A stretch of DNA of 64,000 nucleotides, from positions 2,356,001-2,420,000 of the forward strand of contig OY969903.1 in NCBI GenBank assembly GCA_963704405.1, given 5' to 3'. How positions within the stretch are numbered: position 1 is the first letter of the stretch; every line of letters begins with the position of its first letter. Source of the stretch: MFD01213-c1 sp963704405 (GTDB taxonomy: Bacteria; Planctomycetota; Phycisphaerae; Tepidisphaerales; Tepidisphaeraceae). Shown here in pieces: positions 9,951 to 19,249 of this stretch. The notes under the pieces were generated by a model. The model was not told the origin of the DNA. It ran no database searches and worked only from the letters and a program-made list of their open reading frames with translations. A program made the translations under genes and the position numbers.

Positions 9951-10214
9951 TTATTGCGGCGGATCGATCGGATATTTCAGGGGTGTTTCACCGTTGACCG
10001 ATTTGTACATCACACGACCGACCAGCCCCATGACTGTGAATACGCCGACGAGCATGCCGAGGATGCTGGCGTTGAAATTAAGCCCGGCGCTTTCGCTGGC
10101 GCTATTCATGTTATTGGCGACAGCATCGCGACACATTTCGCAGGCGTGGGCGGCGCCAGGGGCGACGAGCAATGCGGCGGCGAGAAGAAGAATGAATGCG
10201 CGGCGGGGCTTCAT
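9951..10214 (-). CDS. Small secreted/membrane protein with a CxxC motif next to oxidase-assembly genes
   Basis: An 87-residue protein: a signal-like N-terminus (MKPRRAFILLLAAALLVAPGAAHA), then CEMCRDAV with a CxxC pair just after the predicted cleavage site, and a transmembrane helix at about residues 48-68 (ILGMLVGVFTVMGLVGRVMY). The ATG at 10214 is preferred; an upstream TTG at 10250 is in frame but adds no domain. It is last in a minus-strand group with DUF420/CtaM and SCO1, so an accessory role in metal delivery or thiol chemistry in oxidase assembly is an inference. No named family was recognised. Confidence 0.6.
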   Translation of the reverse strand: MKPRRAFILLLAAALLVAPGAAHACEMCRDAVANNMNSASESAGLNFNASILGMLVGVFTVMGLVGRVMYKSVNGETPLKYPIDPPQ

Positions 10215-10304
10215 ATCGGCATGGTAATCATTGGGATTGGGTGGGGGCAATATGCAAAGTTAACTTTTGGGGCATATGGGTTTGCGGCCGCACGTTTGAG
10301 GCTC

Positions 10305-10949
10305 TTATGCGGCGAATAACTTCAGCATCGCGAAAACCAGCACACCGGTCACGGAGACGTAGAGCCAGATTGGGAATGTGTATCTTGCGACGCGGCGATG
10401 AAGAGCATATTTGCCGGCGAGGGAAAGATACAAAGTTGTGAGGATCAGTGGCACAACCACGCCGGAGAGAATGATATGTGAAATCAGGATGAAAAAGTAA
10501 ATCGGCCGGACGATGCCATGCGCGGTGAATTTGGTGTCGCCGTGGGCGTTGTGATAGATGACGTAGCAGATGAAGAAAAGCGTTGAGCTGGCCATCGCGG
10601 CGAACATCAGCTTCATGTGGCGGGCGTATTGCCGGTTGCGGATGGCGATGAAGCCGGCGACGAGGAATGCAGCGCTGAGCGTGTTGAAGGCGGCATTGAC
10701 TGCGGGGAGCACGCCAATGATGCGGGATGTGTAACCCGCGGCGTGTTTCAGATAGACGAGCCAGAAAAGAAACACAAAGACGGCGGCGCTGATGGCCAGG
10801 ATGGCGGCGACGGCGGGGCCGTTGCGGACCCGGCGGAATGCGGGGACGAGTTCTGACTGAAGCAGCGAAGGCATGGCGTGTTTGTTTAACCCGTCGGTCA
10901 ATGACGAAATGCCCGGGACTCCGAATGCTGCATCTGGTTCCACGCTCAT
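10305..10949 (-). CDS. DUF420 (CtaM-like) membrane protein, cytochrome oxidase assembly
   Basis: A 214-residue protein with five to six transmembrane helices. The pattern LPAVNAAFNTLSAAFLVAGFIAIRN, ARHMKLMFAAMASSTLFFICYVIYH and IYFFILISHIILSGVVVPLILTTLY is characteristic of DUF420, whose Gram-positive member CtaM is needed for aa3 oxidase activity. Its start overlaps the stop of the SCO1 gene by four bases (ATGA), indicating translational coupling. No oxidase subunit is in the window, so the role is assigned from family and neighbour. Confidence 0.83.
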   Translation of the reverse strand: MSVEPDAAFGVPGISSLTDGLNKHAMPSLLQSELVPAFRRVRNGPAVAAILAISAAVFVFLFWLVYLKHAAGYTSRIIGVLPAVNAAFNTLSAAFLVAGFIAIRNRQYARHMKLMFAAMASSTLFFICYVIYHNAHGDTKFTAHGIVRPIYFFILISHIILSGVVVPLILTTLYLSLAGKYALHRRVARYTFPIWLYVSVTGVLVFAMLKLFAA

Positions 10950-11634
10950 TTCACTGCTCCGCTGGTTGCGAGTCCTGTTGCATCAGTGAGGAGTTTTTTC
11001 ATATAGCCGGCATCTTTGGAATCGTACACGCCGCGAACTTTTCCGGCTCCGTCCACGAGCAGGAAATGGCTGCTGTGCATGACCTGGTTGCCGGTGTCTT
11101 CGCCGACGGCGAGATTCATTCCCTTTGAAACCTGCCACGTCTGGCGCGGGTTCCGGTGAGAAAATGCCATCGTGTTTCGTCCGCTTTGGCAGCGGCGGCA
11201 TATTGCTTCAGGACGGCGGGCGTGTCATTTTCCGGATCAACTGAAAATGAGACCATCTGCACCGGTGAGCCGGCGCTTTTATTTTGAAATTCCGCCATGT
11301 TCGCCGTCATCACGGGGCAATAGCCCGAGCATTGCGTGAAAATGAAATCAGCGATCCAGACTTTTCCGGTGAGCTGGGCGCTGGCGAAAGTCTTGCCGTC
11401 CTGATCGATCAATGTGAACGGCGGGGCGTCGAACAAGATGGGCAGGGCGGAAGCGGAGACGGCGGGTTGTGATGGATCGGGGAAGAGTTCCTGCGCCGGG
11501 GTGGCGAGTGAATTATTCGTCAGCGCGCTGGCTGAATTTAATTTCATGAACCAGATTACACCGCCTAAAACGACGGCAGCCAGGGCGGTTGTTCCCCACA
11601 TTGCTGCGATGATCATTCGTTGTTTTTTTTCCAT
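10946..11634 (-). CDS. SCO1/SenC family copper chaperone, with a frameshift
   Basis: This is a thioredoxin-fold, membrane-anchored protein that loads copper into the CuA site of cytochrome oxidase. It starts MEKKQRMIIAAMWGTTALAAV with one transmembrane anchor (about residues 8-29). The copper-binding CxxxC is at residues 102-106 (FTQCSGYCPVMT), followed by FSVDPENDTPAVLKQYA. The conserved histidine (VMHSSHFLLVD) lies in a second frame. The frame changes between 11119 and 11170; adding one base gives 230 codons including the stop, a normal length. The frameshift is probably a sequencing indel because both halves are well conserved. The gene is first in a coupled pair with DUF420. Confidence 0.85.
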
Positions 11635-11669
11635 AAGGTCTCGATTCGATGGCTTTGAATGATTGTATT

Positions 11670-12530
11670 TTACTGCAAGTCCGCAGCCACGCGCTTTTGG
11701 GCGATGGCGCTGGCGAGCAAAAAGAGGGCGGCGGCAAAGACGACGCTCACCAGCAGGCAAACGCTGAATCCCGGCATGTTGGATTTGGCTTGTTGGTGGC
11801 CCCAGTACATCGCCTGCCGCAGGGCTTCAAGGCCATAGGTGAGCGGGTTGCACAACATCACGGCCCGAATCACACCGACCGCTCCGCCCGGCGGAAAAAG
11901 CGCGCCGGATAAAAACCACATTGGCATCAGGAACAAATTCATGATCGCATGAAACCCCTGCGTGGAGCTCATTCTCCAGGCGATGCAGAATCCCAGCGCG
12001 GTCAAGGCGAAGGAAAGGATGAGCATCATCAGCAGGGACGCGAGAAATCCAGGCAGGGTGAAATGGATGCCGACGGTGGGCGCCAGCAATAAAAAGATGA
12101 ACGCCTGACCAAAGGCGAGCACCGTTCCGCCGAGCACCTTGCCCAGGACAATGGACATGCGCGACACCGGAGCGACCAGGACGGACTGGAGAAACCCTTC
12201 GCGGCGATCTTCGATGATTGAGATTGTCGAGAAGATGGCCGTGAACAGGAGGATCATCAGGACGGTGCCGGGGAAGAAGTATTGCATATAGCCGGCACTG
12301 GCGCCGGCGGAGTCGGCTGGTGATTTGAAGCTGTGAGCCATGCCGCCGCCGATGAGGAGCCAGAAGACGATGGGCGTGGCGAGCGCGCCGATGATACGGT
12401 GGCGCTGGCGCAAAAAACGAACGAGTTCGCGCTGACAGAGGGACAGGGCCGGCCGCAGGAGGCCCGGGGTGCGCGATTCCGGGGCGGCGAAAGAAAGATC
12501 AATGGGAGAAGTTATTGCCTGGGTTGTCAT
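11670..12530 (-). CDS. ABC-2 type transporter permease
   Basis: A 286-residue protein with six hydrophobic segments and the ABC-2 hallmarks RELVRFLRQRHR near the start, YFFPGTVLMILLFTAIFSTISIIEDRREGFLQSVLVAPVSR, and MNLFLMPMWFLSGALFPP near the end. It is the membrane half of an ABC exporter; no ATPase gene lies nearby, so the partner is elsewhere or the pair is split. Its stop is 36 bp upstream of the SCO1 start on the same strand, so it may be co-transcribed with the oxidase-assembly genes. ABC-2 permeases also occur in NosY/CcmB-like roles. The substrate is not predictable. Confidence 0.82.
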   Translation of the reverse strand: MTTQAITSPIDLSFAAPESRTPGLLRPALSLCQRELVRFLRQRHRIIGALATPIVFWLLIGGGMAHSFKSPADSAGASAGYMQYFFPGTVLMILLFTAIFSTISIIEDRREGFLQSVLVAPVSRMSIVLGKVLGGTVLAFGQAFIFLLLAPTVGIHFTLPGFLASLLMMLILSFALTALGFCIAWRMSSTQGFHAIMNLFLMPMWFLSGALFPPGGAVGVIRAVMLCNPLTYGLEALRQAMYWGHQQAKSNMPGFSVCLLVSVVFAAALFLLASAIAQKRVAADLQ

Positions 12531-12671
12531 AGTACATTCGGCGCGAATTCGCCGGATTAGACATCATAGCCGAAAAGGGCGAAGGCTGGACATGCTTTGG
12601 CCGCCATTGGATGGTGGCGTGGCAAAGCATGCCCGGCAATTTCATTTTCGCGTTGCGAGCGCTATCTGATT

Positions 12672-14139
12672 TTATGCCCGGTGTCCTGAGGGTCGTCCAC
12701 TACGACGACGGGGTGAGGCGGCGGGAGCGACCTTTTCCTGGAAAGGGTGGCGCGGGCGGCCACTGCCCGCCGCACCGGCTGGCGCTGCGCCTCGGCCGAC
12801 TTTGGGCATTGGCTTGTGTGATTTCTTGGCCGCGGGGCGGTCATTCTGGTGTGACCGTTCAGCGCCGTTGGAATGGGATGAAGATCGGGCTCCGGAAGGC
12901 GCACCGTGGGATTGGGGACGGCGGGCGGCATGGCTGGGGTGCGCGGCGTGGGATGGCTTAGCCGGGTGGCCGGAATGTGTTTCGTGAGTGGAGGCTGAGG
13001 CCGGCTCGGCGGTGTATGCGGGTTGATCTGTTTTGACGGTGATGGTCTTGCGGATCAGCCGCTCAATCGCGCGGAGGTTCGACATTTCCTCACGATCGCA
13101 GAGCGAAATCGCATGCCCCTTGGCTCCCGCGCGGCCGGTTCGGCCGATGCGATGCACATATGTTTCGGGCTCGTGCGTCACGTCGTAATTCACCACGTGG
13201 GTGATGTCATCGACGTCGATCCCGCGCGAGGCGATATCGGTCGCTACCAGCACCGGGGTTTTGTTGGCGCGGAAATTATCCAGCGCCCGCTGGCGGTTGT
13301 TCTGGGTCTTGTTGCCGTGGATCGCCTCGGCCTTGATGCCGCGTGAATGCAGGTGGCGGACGACGCGGTCTGCGCCGTGCTTGGTGCGAGTGAAGACGAT
13401 CGTGCGATACATCGGGAGTTCGGTCACGAGATGCGCCAGGAGGGCGGGCTTATTTTTCTTCTCCACAAAGTAGACCGATTGATCGATCAATTCCGTCGTC
13501 GCGGCGACGGGCGCGATCTGGATGGTCACAGGGCTCTTCATCAGCGATTCCGCGAGGCGGCGGATTTCATTTGGCATGGTTGCAGAAAACAGCAGCGTCT
13601 GGCGCTGCGCCGGCACATGCGAGGCGATCTTGCGGATGTCGTTGATAAAGCCCATGTCGAGCATGCGGTCGGCTTCATCCAGCACGAAGCATTCGATGCC
13701 GCGAAGATCGACGTGCCCCTGGTTCATGAGGTCCAGCAGCCGGCCGGGGGTGGCGACGACGATGTCGACGCCGCGGCGCAGGTCCTGCACCTGCGGGTTC
13801 TGGTTTACACCGCCGAAGATGACGGCGTGGCGAAGGTGCAGAAACTTTCCATAAGCGCGGAACCCGTCGCGAATCTGCGTGGCAAGCTCGCGCGTGGGGC
13901 AAAGCACCAGGCAGCGCGCCGGGGCTTGCCTTCAGCTTTTGGGGCGGTGGATAAGCGATGAAGGATTGGCAAGGCAAAAGCGGCGGTCTTGCCGGTGCCG
14001 GTCTGGCGCAGGCGAGAACATCGCGGCCTTCCAAGGCCGGTGGGATGGACTGAGCCTGGACCGGAGTGGCGGTGAGGTAGCCTTCAGAAACAATAGCACG
14101 GAGGATCGGCTCAGCGAGCCGAAGGTCGGAAAACTGCAT
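12672..14139 (-). CDS. DEAD-box ATP-dependent RNA helicase (RhlE-like), with two frameshifts
   Basis: The start MQFSDLRLAEPILRAIVSEGY with TPVQAQSIP is the Q motif; AAGGAAC sits seven bases before the ATG at 14139. Walker A is broken: near 13998 one C is missing, and restoring it reads LACAQTGTGKTAAFALPI. A second one-base deletion falls between about 13925 and 13960. From there one frame carries PTRELATQI, ATPGRLLD, LDEADRMLDMGF, SATM, FTRTKHGADRV, ATDIASRGIDV and HRIGRTGRAG. The roughly 110-residue tail is rich in His, Ser, Pro and Arg, likely a disordered RNA-binding extension. Correction gives 490 codons including the stop. It probably acts in RNA unwinding during ribosome assembly or RNA decay. 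Confidence 0.9.
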
Positions 14140-14591
14140 GGACTGTTCCTTTTTGGATTGCACACGCCATCCGAAAATTCAGATGAAGCGGTGCGAACCC
14201 TTTGGGCGTCAATGCGCACCAAAGGGCCACGGCGGACGCCGAAAAGGGGCCAGTCAATGCGCTGCAACTACTCGATTGGAGTCAGAAAATGCCGATGGGC
14301 CGAAGCCGGTGGCGTGATTCGTGACGATCGTGGCGGGCAGTTGTCTTGTATCAGTATATATAACTTAGCCATGAAGTCCATCCAGCGGTTGAATCGCAAT
14401 GGATAGCGGGTATAACGCTCGATTGTGGCGGCGGAAATATTGATGGGAAATTTTAACGCAGAGGCGCTGAAACGCAGAGAAAAGATGCTGAGTTTTCATT
14501 TTATCTCTCCGCGTCGGTGCGTTTGCGTGCGAGGAGCTTGCCATTCCGCCACAAACGGGAGTTACACCCTGGATAGCAAACGGCCTGCTTC
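14140..14591. other. 452-bp intergenic region upstream of the helicase gene
   Basis: No convincing gene was seen on either strand. It must hold the promoter and leader of the minus-strand DEAD-box helicase gene, and it contains the imperfect inverted repeat at 14456-14528. The bases just before 14592 are the end of the GT87 gene once its frameshift is repaired. Confidence 0.5.
14456..14528. repeat. Imperfect inverted repeat of ACGCAGAG-like units
   Basis: The left arm ACGCAGAGGCGCTGAAACGC plus AGAGAAAA (14456-14483) is nearly the reverse complement of TTTTATCTCTCCGCGTCGGT plus GCGTTTGCGT (14499-14528). ACGCAGAG occurs twice in the left arm. Such ACGCAGAG-type palindromes are dispersed extragenic elements in many environmental genomes (recalled knowledge); only one copy is in this window. 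It could form a long stem in RNA from either strand. Confidence 0.5.
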
Positions 14592-15936
14592 CTAACCTTT
14601 CCCGGGATCATCGGAGGAAGGAATCAGGAGGCGGCGAGCTCTGGACATGATCCAACCCAACTCGCCGAAGAGGAACATGCAGCACCAAAATGTGTTGCCG
14701 TATGCGCGGGATTCGGAAGGAGAGGGGTTTGCCGATTGTGAAGATCAGCAGGCACAGGCTGAAGGTCAGCCAGGCAATGGCGAGGCGGCGATCTCGCGGG
14801 GAGGTGGCGGGATTAAATATGAAATGCAGGACGACAACGATGGGCAGCATCAGCCACGCGTTGTTGTAGGTGAAAGAGAGGGGGGTGAATGTGATGATGA
14901 GGATCATCAGCATTGCCCCTTCAATGGCATCGGTCCAGTGTGTGCGTTGGTGTTGGGGGGGCATGGCCGCGAGATATGCAAGGCCGAGCAGGAGGCTTGC
15001 GCCGACGATCACGAGATTGATCTGCCGAAAGGAAAGCGAGGTGATATTGACGATGACGGGGGGCTCACCGACGAAATTGTCGTCGCTGTCGGCGACTACG
15101 GGGCGTAGTAAACGGTGGGCCTCGGCGATGATGGAGCCGTTCTGCCAGGTGTAGCTGCGGGCTTTTCGTTGTCCGATGACGCCGGAGTCGTAGCTTCCCA
15201 TGGTGGCGCGTGTCCAGACTTTTACATCGTCCATCGCGCCATGCCAGCCGCGGAAACATGCGGGGAGCATGAGCATGAGGATGATGAGAAACGCGATGGT
15301 GAAGCCGAGCGATTTCCAGTGGCGGCGATAGATCAGATAGGGAAGCGCGAGGATTGGAAAAGCTTTAAAGCCGGCGGCGAAGGCGAGCAGAAGGCCGGCG
15401 GCCCACCAGATTTGGTGTCGCAGGCAAATCAGCATTCCCAGGATGCACGCCGCCAGCACCACCGCCGGCCCGCCGAGGAGGTAGGTCGACCAGATATAAA
15501 AAATGCAGACCACGCTCGGCAACCAATAAAGCAGAGGATTGTGGCCGCGAATAGTCCCGGCGACCAGATAAACCGGCGCAATAATGCACACGAGCCAGGC
15601 GATAGTATTAATCAACACCAAAACAGCGACCATCGGCAACCGCCCCATCGCGCTCAAAGGAGCCAGCACCGTGGCGGCGGCGGGGGGGTACATGAAGGGG
15701 AACTCGCCGTTGTGGTCCTTATAGAAGGGGCTTTCTCCGCGCAGTTCGAGGCGGCCGGTTGAGAACCAAAGCGGGTAATCTTTGTTGCTTCCGCCGCGGA
15801 GATAATTGCGGATGGGCGCGATGGAGAAAGCGGTGGAGACCACGAGGAAGATGATCGGCAGCCATCGATGAGGCCGCGGATTGGATGACGTTGTTTGCAT
15901 GATTTTATCGGGGGATACAGCGGATTCCATGCTCAT
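14592..15936 (-). CDS. GT87/DUF2029 family membrane glycosyltransferase, frameshifted near the C-terminus
   Basis: About 447 residues with roughly ten transmembrane helices. The early loop SNKDYPLWFSTGRLELRGESPFY followed by FMYPPAAATVLAPL, and FAAGFKAFPILALPYLIYRR, are typical of the GT-C-fold GT87 polyprenyl-phosphomannose-dependent mannosyltransferases. The apparent frame ends at 14608 with an odd Arg/Pro tail. Dropping one base near 14705 instead gives AYGNTFWCCMFLFGELGWIM, a natural last helix, and a stop at 14592. The start ATG overlaps the stop of the upstream GH35 gene (ATGA), so the two are translationally coupled. The acceptor is unknown. Confidence 0.75.
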
Positions 15937-18389
15937 TTTCCCGCCTGCATCTGCACTTCATATACCGGATCGGCCGAGACGCCTTCAAGATTGATTGCCT
16001 GTCCTGATGGATCAAACTCTGGCCGGCGATCTTCTGGAAGATAGATGGGGGAGTCCTTTCGCAGTGGCAGGATTTTTATCGTCAATCCGTCCATCGCGGC
16101 TGCCGGAAAATTGCGCAGGCCCATTTCCCAGGGTTCGCCATAATAAAAGTTGTCGTCAATCAACTGCTCCTCCACATAGGCACGGGCGACGTCTCCCTGG
16201 TACTTCACTTTAAGGAGTACATCATGCACGCCGCTCAGCGCATCCGATGGCGCTTTCACCTGCCATATGGCCGCGTTGTCATAGTCGACATCCTCCGGCG
16301 GCGCAGGTTTTTTCCTTTTGCCCATCACGACCGGCTTGGTTAGCCTGGGCTGCGACATCTGCTTTACATCCAAAGCAATTGGCTTCGCTGCGATCGCCGC
16401 CGAATAGCGGGTAAAGACGCCATCCTTGTCGGCAGCCTGCGGCTTTCCGTCCACAGTCAGCGGTTGGGGCAGGGCGGGATAAACCGACACCGCCATTTTT
16501 GCCGGATCATTTGACTGCGCGTGAATGGTCGATCCATCAAACGAAAGATCGGCGGCGGACATCACCAGCCGCGGCGAACCGGCGAGATCCGCTTTCCAGC
16601 AACGCAGCGCCTGCTCCTGGGTTAACAGAAGAATTTTGGCTGCGCGACCATCATTGGTTCGCCAGGTCATCAGGCAGTCGGTTCCGGGTTTGAGTGAGGG
16701 CAGAATGATGGCGCCAGGGGTTTTGGGTCGTTTACCATCCAGTGTCTCCACGGTCTGCGCATCAATCGCAAATTCCGGAACAATTCCGGGCAAGGCGAAA
16801 AACACAAAGCATGGCGTTCCGGCGTCGTCCAGCCGGCACAAAAGCTGGGCGGTTGCGTGTTGCAGCGTTACCCCGTTCAAATCGAGATTGAACGGCCAGA
16901 TCATGTATGCGTTGCTCGGAATGGTTATGGGCGATGACGGCACCTGCTGCTGGCGGTCATGCAGCTTCAGATTGAACTGGACGGCGGTTTTTTCAGGAAG
17001 AGGTTGGCCGCGCTGGTAGTTGTTGATGAAGAGGAATCCGCGCTCGCCGTTGCTGCGGGCGGCCCAGCGCAGTGCGTCGGTGTCTTCCAACCCCTTTGCG
17101 GGCGCGGGGGGCATGGTTGGGGGCATCGTCGCCAGGTCGCTACCGAAATCCGCGAGGAATTGATGCAGCATTCGCAGGCCGTGATAGGACGGCCGCACTT
17201 GTCCAAATTCGCCGAGGGGCGCTTGGAAGTCGTAGCTGATGACCGGCATGTCGTTTGGGTATTTGGTCGCCTGGGATTCCTGTAGTGTTGAAAGTTTTCC
17301 TTTTAGATTTGCGCCGCCTTGATACATGTAGTAGCCGGGGAGATTTGATCCGCTGCCGACTTTCACGAGTGAGAGGGCGACGACATCGCCGACGGTCATG
17401 AGCGGCCGGCGGGCGTAGGAGAGTTCCATTCCTCCGCCGCACTCGCAGGTGACGTAGGGGTAGCGATCAAGCTGAGCGGCCTGGCCGCCGCGGGCTTTCC
17501 AGGCCATGAGATCGGCGCCGATGCTGGAGTCATCGCGTATCGGGGTGAAGAAAAACTGTTTGCGGTCTCCTTTGGAATAAGTGCTGCCGCCTTCCCAGAA
17601 ACCGTCGGCGTAGCCGCCAAACAGCGGAAGCACTTCATTGGCCGGGAACTGTGCGCCGCCCCAGCCGGTGACGGAATAAAGCGGCACATCAATGCCGACG
17701 TCCTGCGCCAGATGTTTGAGGGCAAGCAGGTAATTGGGCTGGCCGGTCATCTCATTTTCAACCTGCACACCGACGATCGGGCCGCCGTCTTTCCAGTAAA
17801 GCCCGGTGAGTTGTCCGGCGATTTCTGTATAAAGCGTGCGGACATAGCCCATGAAAATGGGATCATCCTTGCGGACGACTTTGCACTTGGCGAGAACCCA
17901 GTCGGGGAGTCCGCCGTTGCGGACTTCGCCGTGGCACCAGGGTCCGAGGCGGACCCAGGAATAAAGACCGTGTTTGGCGCAGAGTTGAACGAATTCGCGC
18001 AGGTTCCGGTCGCCGGTCCAGTCGAACCGGCCTTCGACTTCTTCGTGATGGATCCAGAAGACATAGGTGGAAACGATGGTGACGCCGCCGGCTTTCATCT
18101 TCAGAAGTTCTTCTTCCCATTGCTCGTGGGGATAGCGCGAGAAATGAAATTCGCCCATGACGGGGAGCCAGGGCTTGGCGGCCATGGTGAGGTATTGGCT
18201 GTTGGCGTTGATCTCAACGCCCTGGGGATTTTTCCCGCCCATTTTTAAGTGCCCGGTGATGGGGGCGGGCGGCGGGGCGCTGAGATCGACTAAAATCGCC
18301 GGCTGCGTTGTCGGTTCGGCACTGCCCTGTCGCGGTGAAACCGCAAGCATCAAATTAATCGTTATGAGAAGGAGGCGGCGGACGGTCAT
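15933..18389 (-). CDS. Secreted glycoside hydrolase family 35 protein (beta-galactosidase-like)
   Basis: An 818-residue protein with a signal peptide (RRLLLITINLMLAVSPRQGSA, cleavage near residue 24). The GH35 barrel is recognised from LPVMGEFHFSRYPHEQWEEE, GVTIVSTYVFWIHHE, LGPWCHGEVRNGGLPDWVL and GGPIVGVQVENE, where Glu213 is the expected acid/base; the nucleophile is probably within TCECGGGMELSY. It probably removes terminal beta-galactose from plant or algal polysaccharides in the periplasm or outside the cell. C-terminal beta-rich domains follow. Its stop overlaps the GT87 start by four bases. It lies near aquaporin and GH4 genes on the same strand, forming a carbohydrate-use neighbourhood. 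Confidence 0.88.
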   Translation of the reverse strand: MTVRRLLLITINLMLAVSPRQGSAEPTTQPAILVDLSAPPPAPITGHLKMGGKNPQGVEINANSQYLTMAAKPWLPVMGEFHFSRYPHEQWEEELLKMKAGGVTIVSTYVFWIHHEEVEGRFDWTGDRNLREFVQLCAKHGLYSWVRLGPWCHGEVRNGGLPDWVLAKCKVVRKDDPIFMGYVRTLYTEIAGQLTGLYWKDGGPIVGVQVENEMTGQPNYLLALKHLAQDVGIDVPLYSVTGWGGAQFPANEVLPLFGGYADGFWEGGSTYSKGDRKQFFFTPIRDDSSIGADLMAWKARGGQAAQLDRYPYVTCECGGGMELSYARRPLMTVGDVVALSLVKVGSGSNLPGYYMYQGGANLKGKLSTLQESQATKYPNDMPVISYDFQAPLGEFGQVRPSYHGLRMLHQFLADFGSDLATMPPTMPPAPAKGLEDTDALRWAARSNGERGFLFINNYQRGQPLPEKTAVQFNLKLHDRQQQVPSSPITIPSNAYMIWPFNLDLNGVTLQHATAQLLCRLDDAGTPCFVFFALPGIVPEFAIDAQTVETLDGKRPKTPGAIILPSLKPGTDCLMTWRTNDGRAAKILLLTQEQALRCWKADLAGSPRLVMSAADLSFDGSTIHAQSNDPAKMAVSVYPALPQPLTVDGKPQAADKDGVFTRYSAAIAAKPIALDVKQMSQPRLTKPVVMGKRKKPAPPEDVDYDNAAIWQVKAPSDALSGVHDVLLKVKYQGDVARAYVEEQLIDDNFYYGEPWEMGLRNFPAAAMDGLTIKILPLRKDSPIYLPEDRRPEFDPSGQAINLEGVSADPVYEVQMQAGK

Positions 18390-18505
18390 GCTTTAATTCC
18401 CTATCCACCGGTGGTTTCTACGCCGAGATATGCCGATCCATACTCGCTCGTTGGGGCGCCTGATCCTGCTGCGGACCGGTGAATCGTTCTATAGATTCAT
18501 TGACA

Positions 18506-19201
18506 TCACAACGTCGGATGAATTGCTTCCTTCGGTCCGGCGGGCGCGGCGGTATCGACCGCGGGCAAGGGCGCTTCGTTTTGATATCGGAAGACCAGGG
18601 CCGCCAGCGCCCCTCCAAGAAATGGCCCGACGATATACAGCCACAGATGCGACATGGAATGTCCGCCGTTCAGCGTATCCACCAGGATTGGCCCGAATCC
18701 AACCGCCGGATTAAACGCCCCGCCTGAAATCCCTCCCGCGGCGAACGCGCCTGTCGCCACGGTGAATCCGATCGCAAGGCCGTAATAGGAATTTCCTTCC
18801 GTCTTCGACGCCGTCGCCACGTTCAGAACCACCAGCGCCAAGGCGAAAGTATAGAGCATCTCCACCAGCAGCGAACCGATCACCGTTGCATCAGGCGCGG
18901 GTGCGGGAGCGAAACTGTGATGGGTGATCGCCAGCACCGCGGCGGCGGCGGCGATCGCGCCGCACACCTGCGAGATCACATAAAACAAAAATTCCAGCAG
19001 CGACAACTTTCCCCTCAGCATCACCGCCAGCGAAACCGCCGGGTTGTAATGTGCGCCAGAAATATGCCCGCCCATGTACACCATCACCATCAGGCTTGCA
19101 CCAATCGCGAGCGGCGCCAGGGGAGCCTTTCCAATCACGGCCAGGCCGATCGTGAAGACCAGGAAAAACGTTCCGATGAATTCCGTCAGATGTGCCCGCA
19201 T
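18506..19201 (-). CDS. Aquaporin (MIP family channel)
   Basis: A 231-residue protein with six transmembrane helices and both half-helix NPA motifs, HYNPAVSLAV and AFNPAVGFGP, the water/glycerol selectivity elements. It starts MRAHLTEFIGTFFLVFTIG, as in AqpZ-type proteins; AAAGG lies seven bases before the ATG. The bulky/aromatic pattern suggests a water rather than a glycerol channel, but this is not certain. It sits 48 bp downstream of the GH4 gene on the same strand, so co-expression with sugar use or osmotic response is possible. Confidence 0.9.
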   Translation of the reverse strand: MRAHLTEFIGTFFLVFTIGLAVIGKAPLAPLAIGASLMVMVYMGGHISGAHYNPAVSLAVMLRGKLSLLEFLFYVISQVCGAIAAAAAVLAITHHSFAPAPAPDATVIGSLLVEMLYTFALALVVLNVATASKTEGNSYYGLAIGFTVATGAFAAGGISGGAFNPAVGFGPILVDTLNGGHSMSHLWLYIVGPFLGGALAALVFRYQNEAPLPAVDTAAPAGPKEAIHPTL

Positions 19202-19249
19202 GTGTGTGCCTTTCAGAGTCGAACGATGTCCTAAAAGCTGCCCTGGCCT

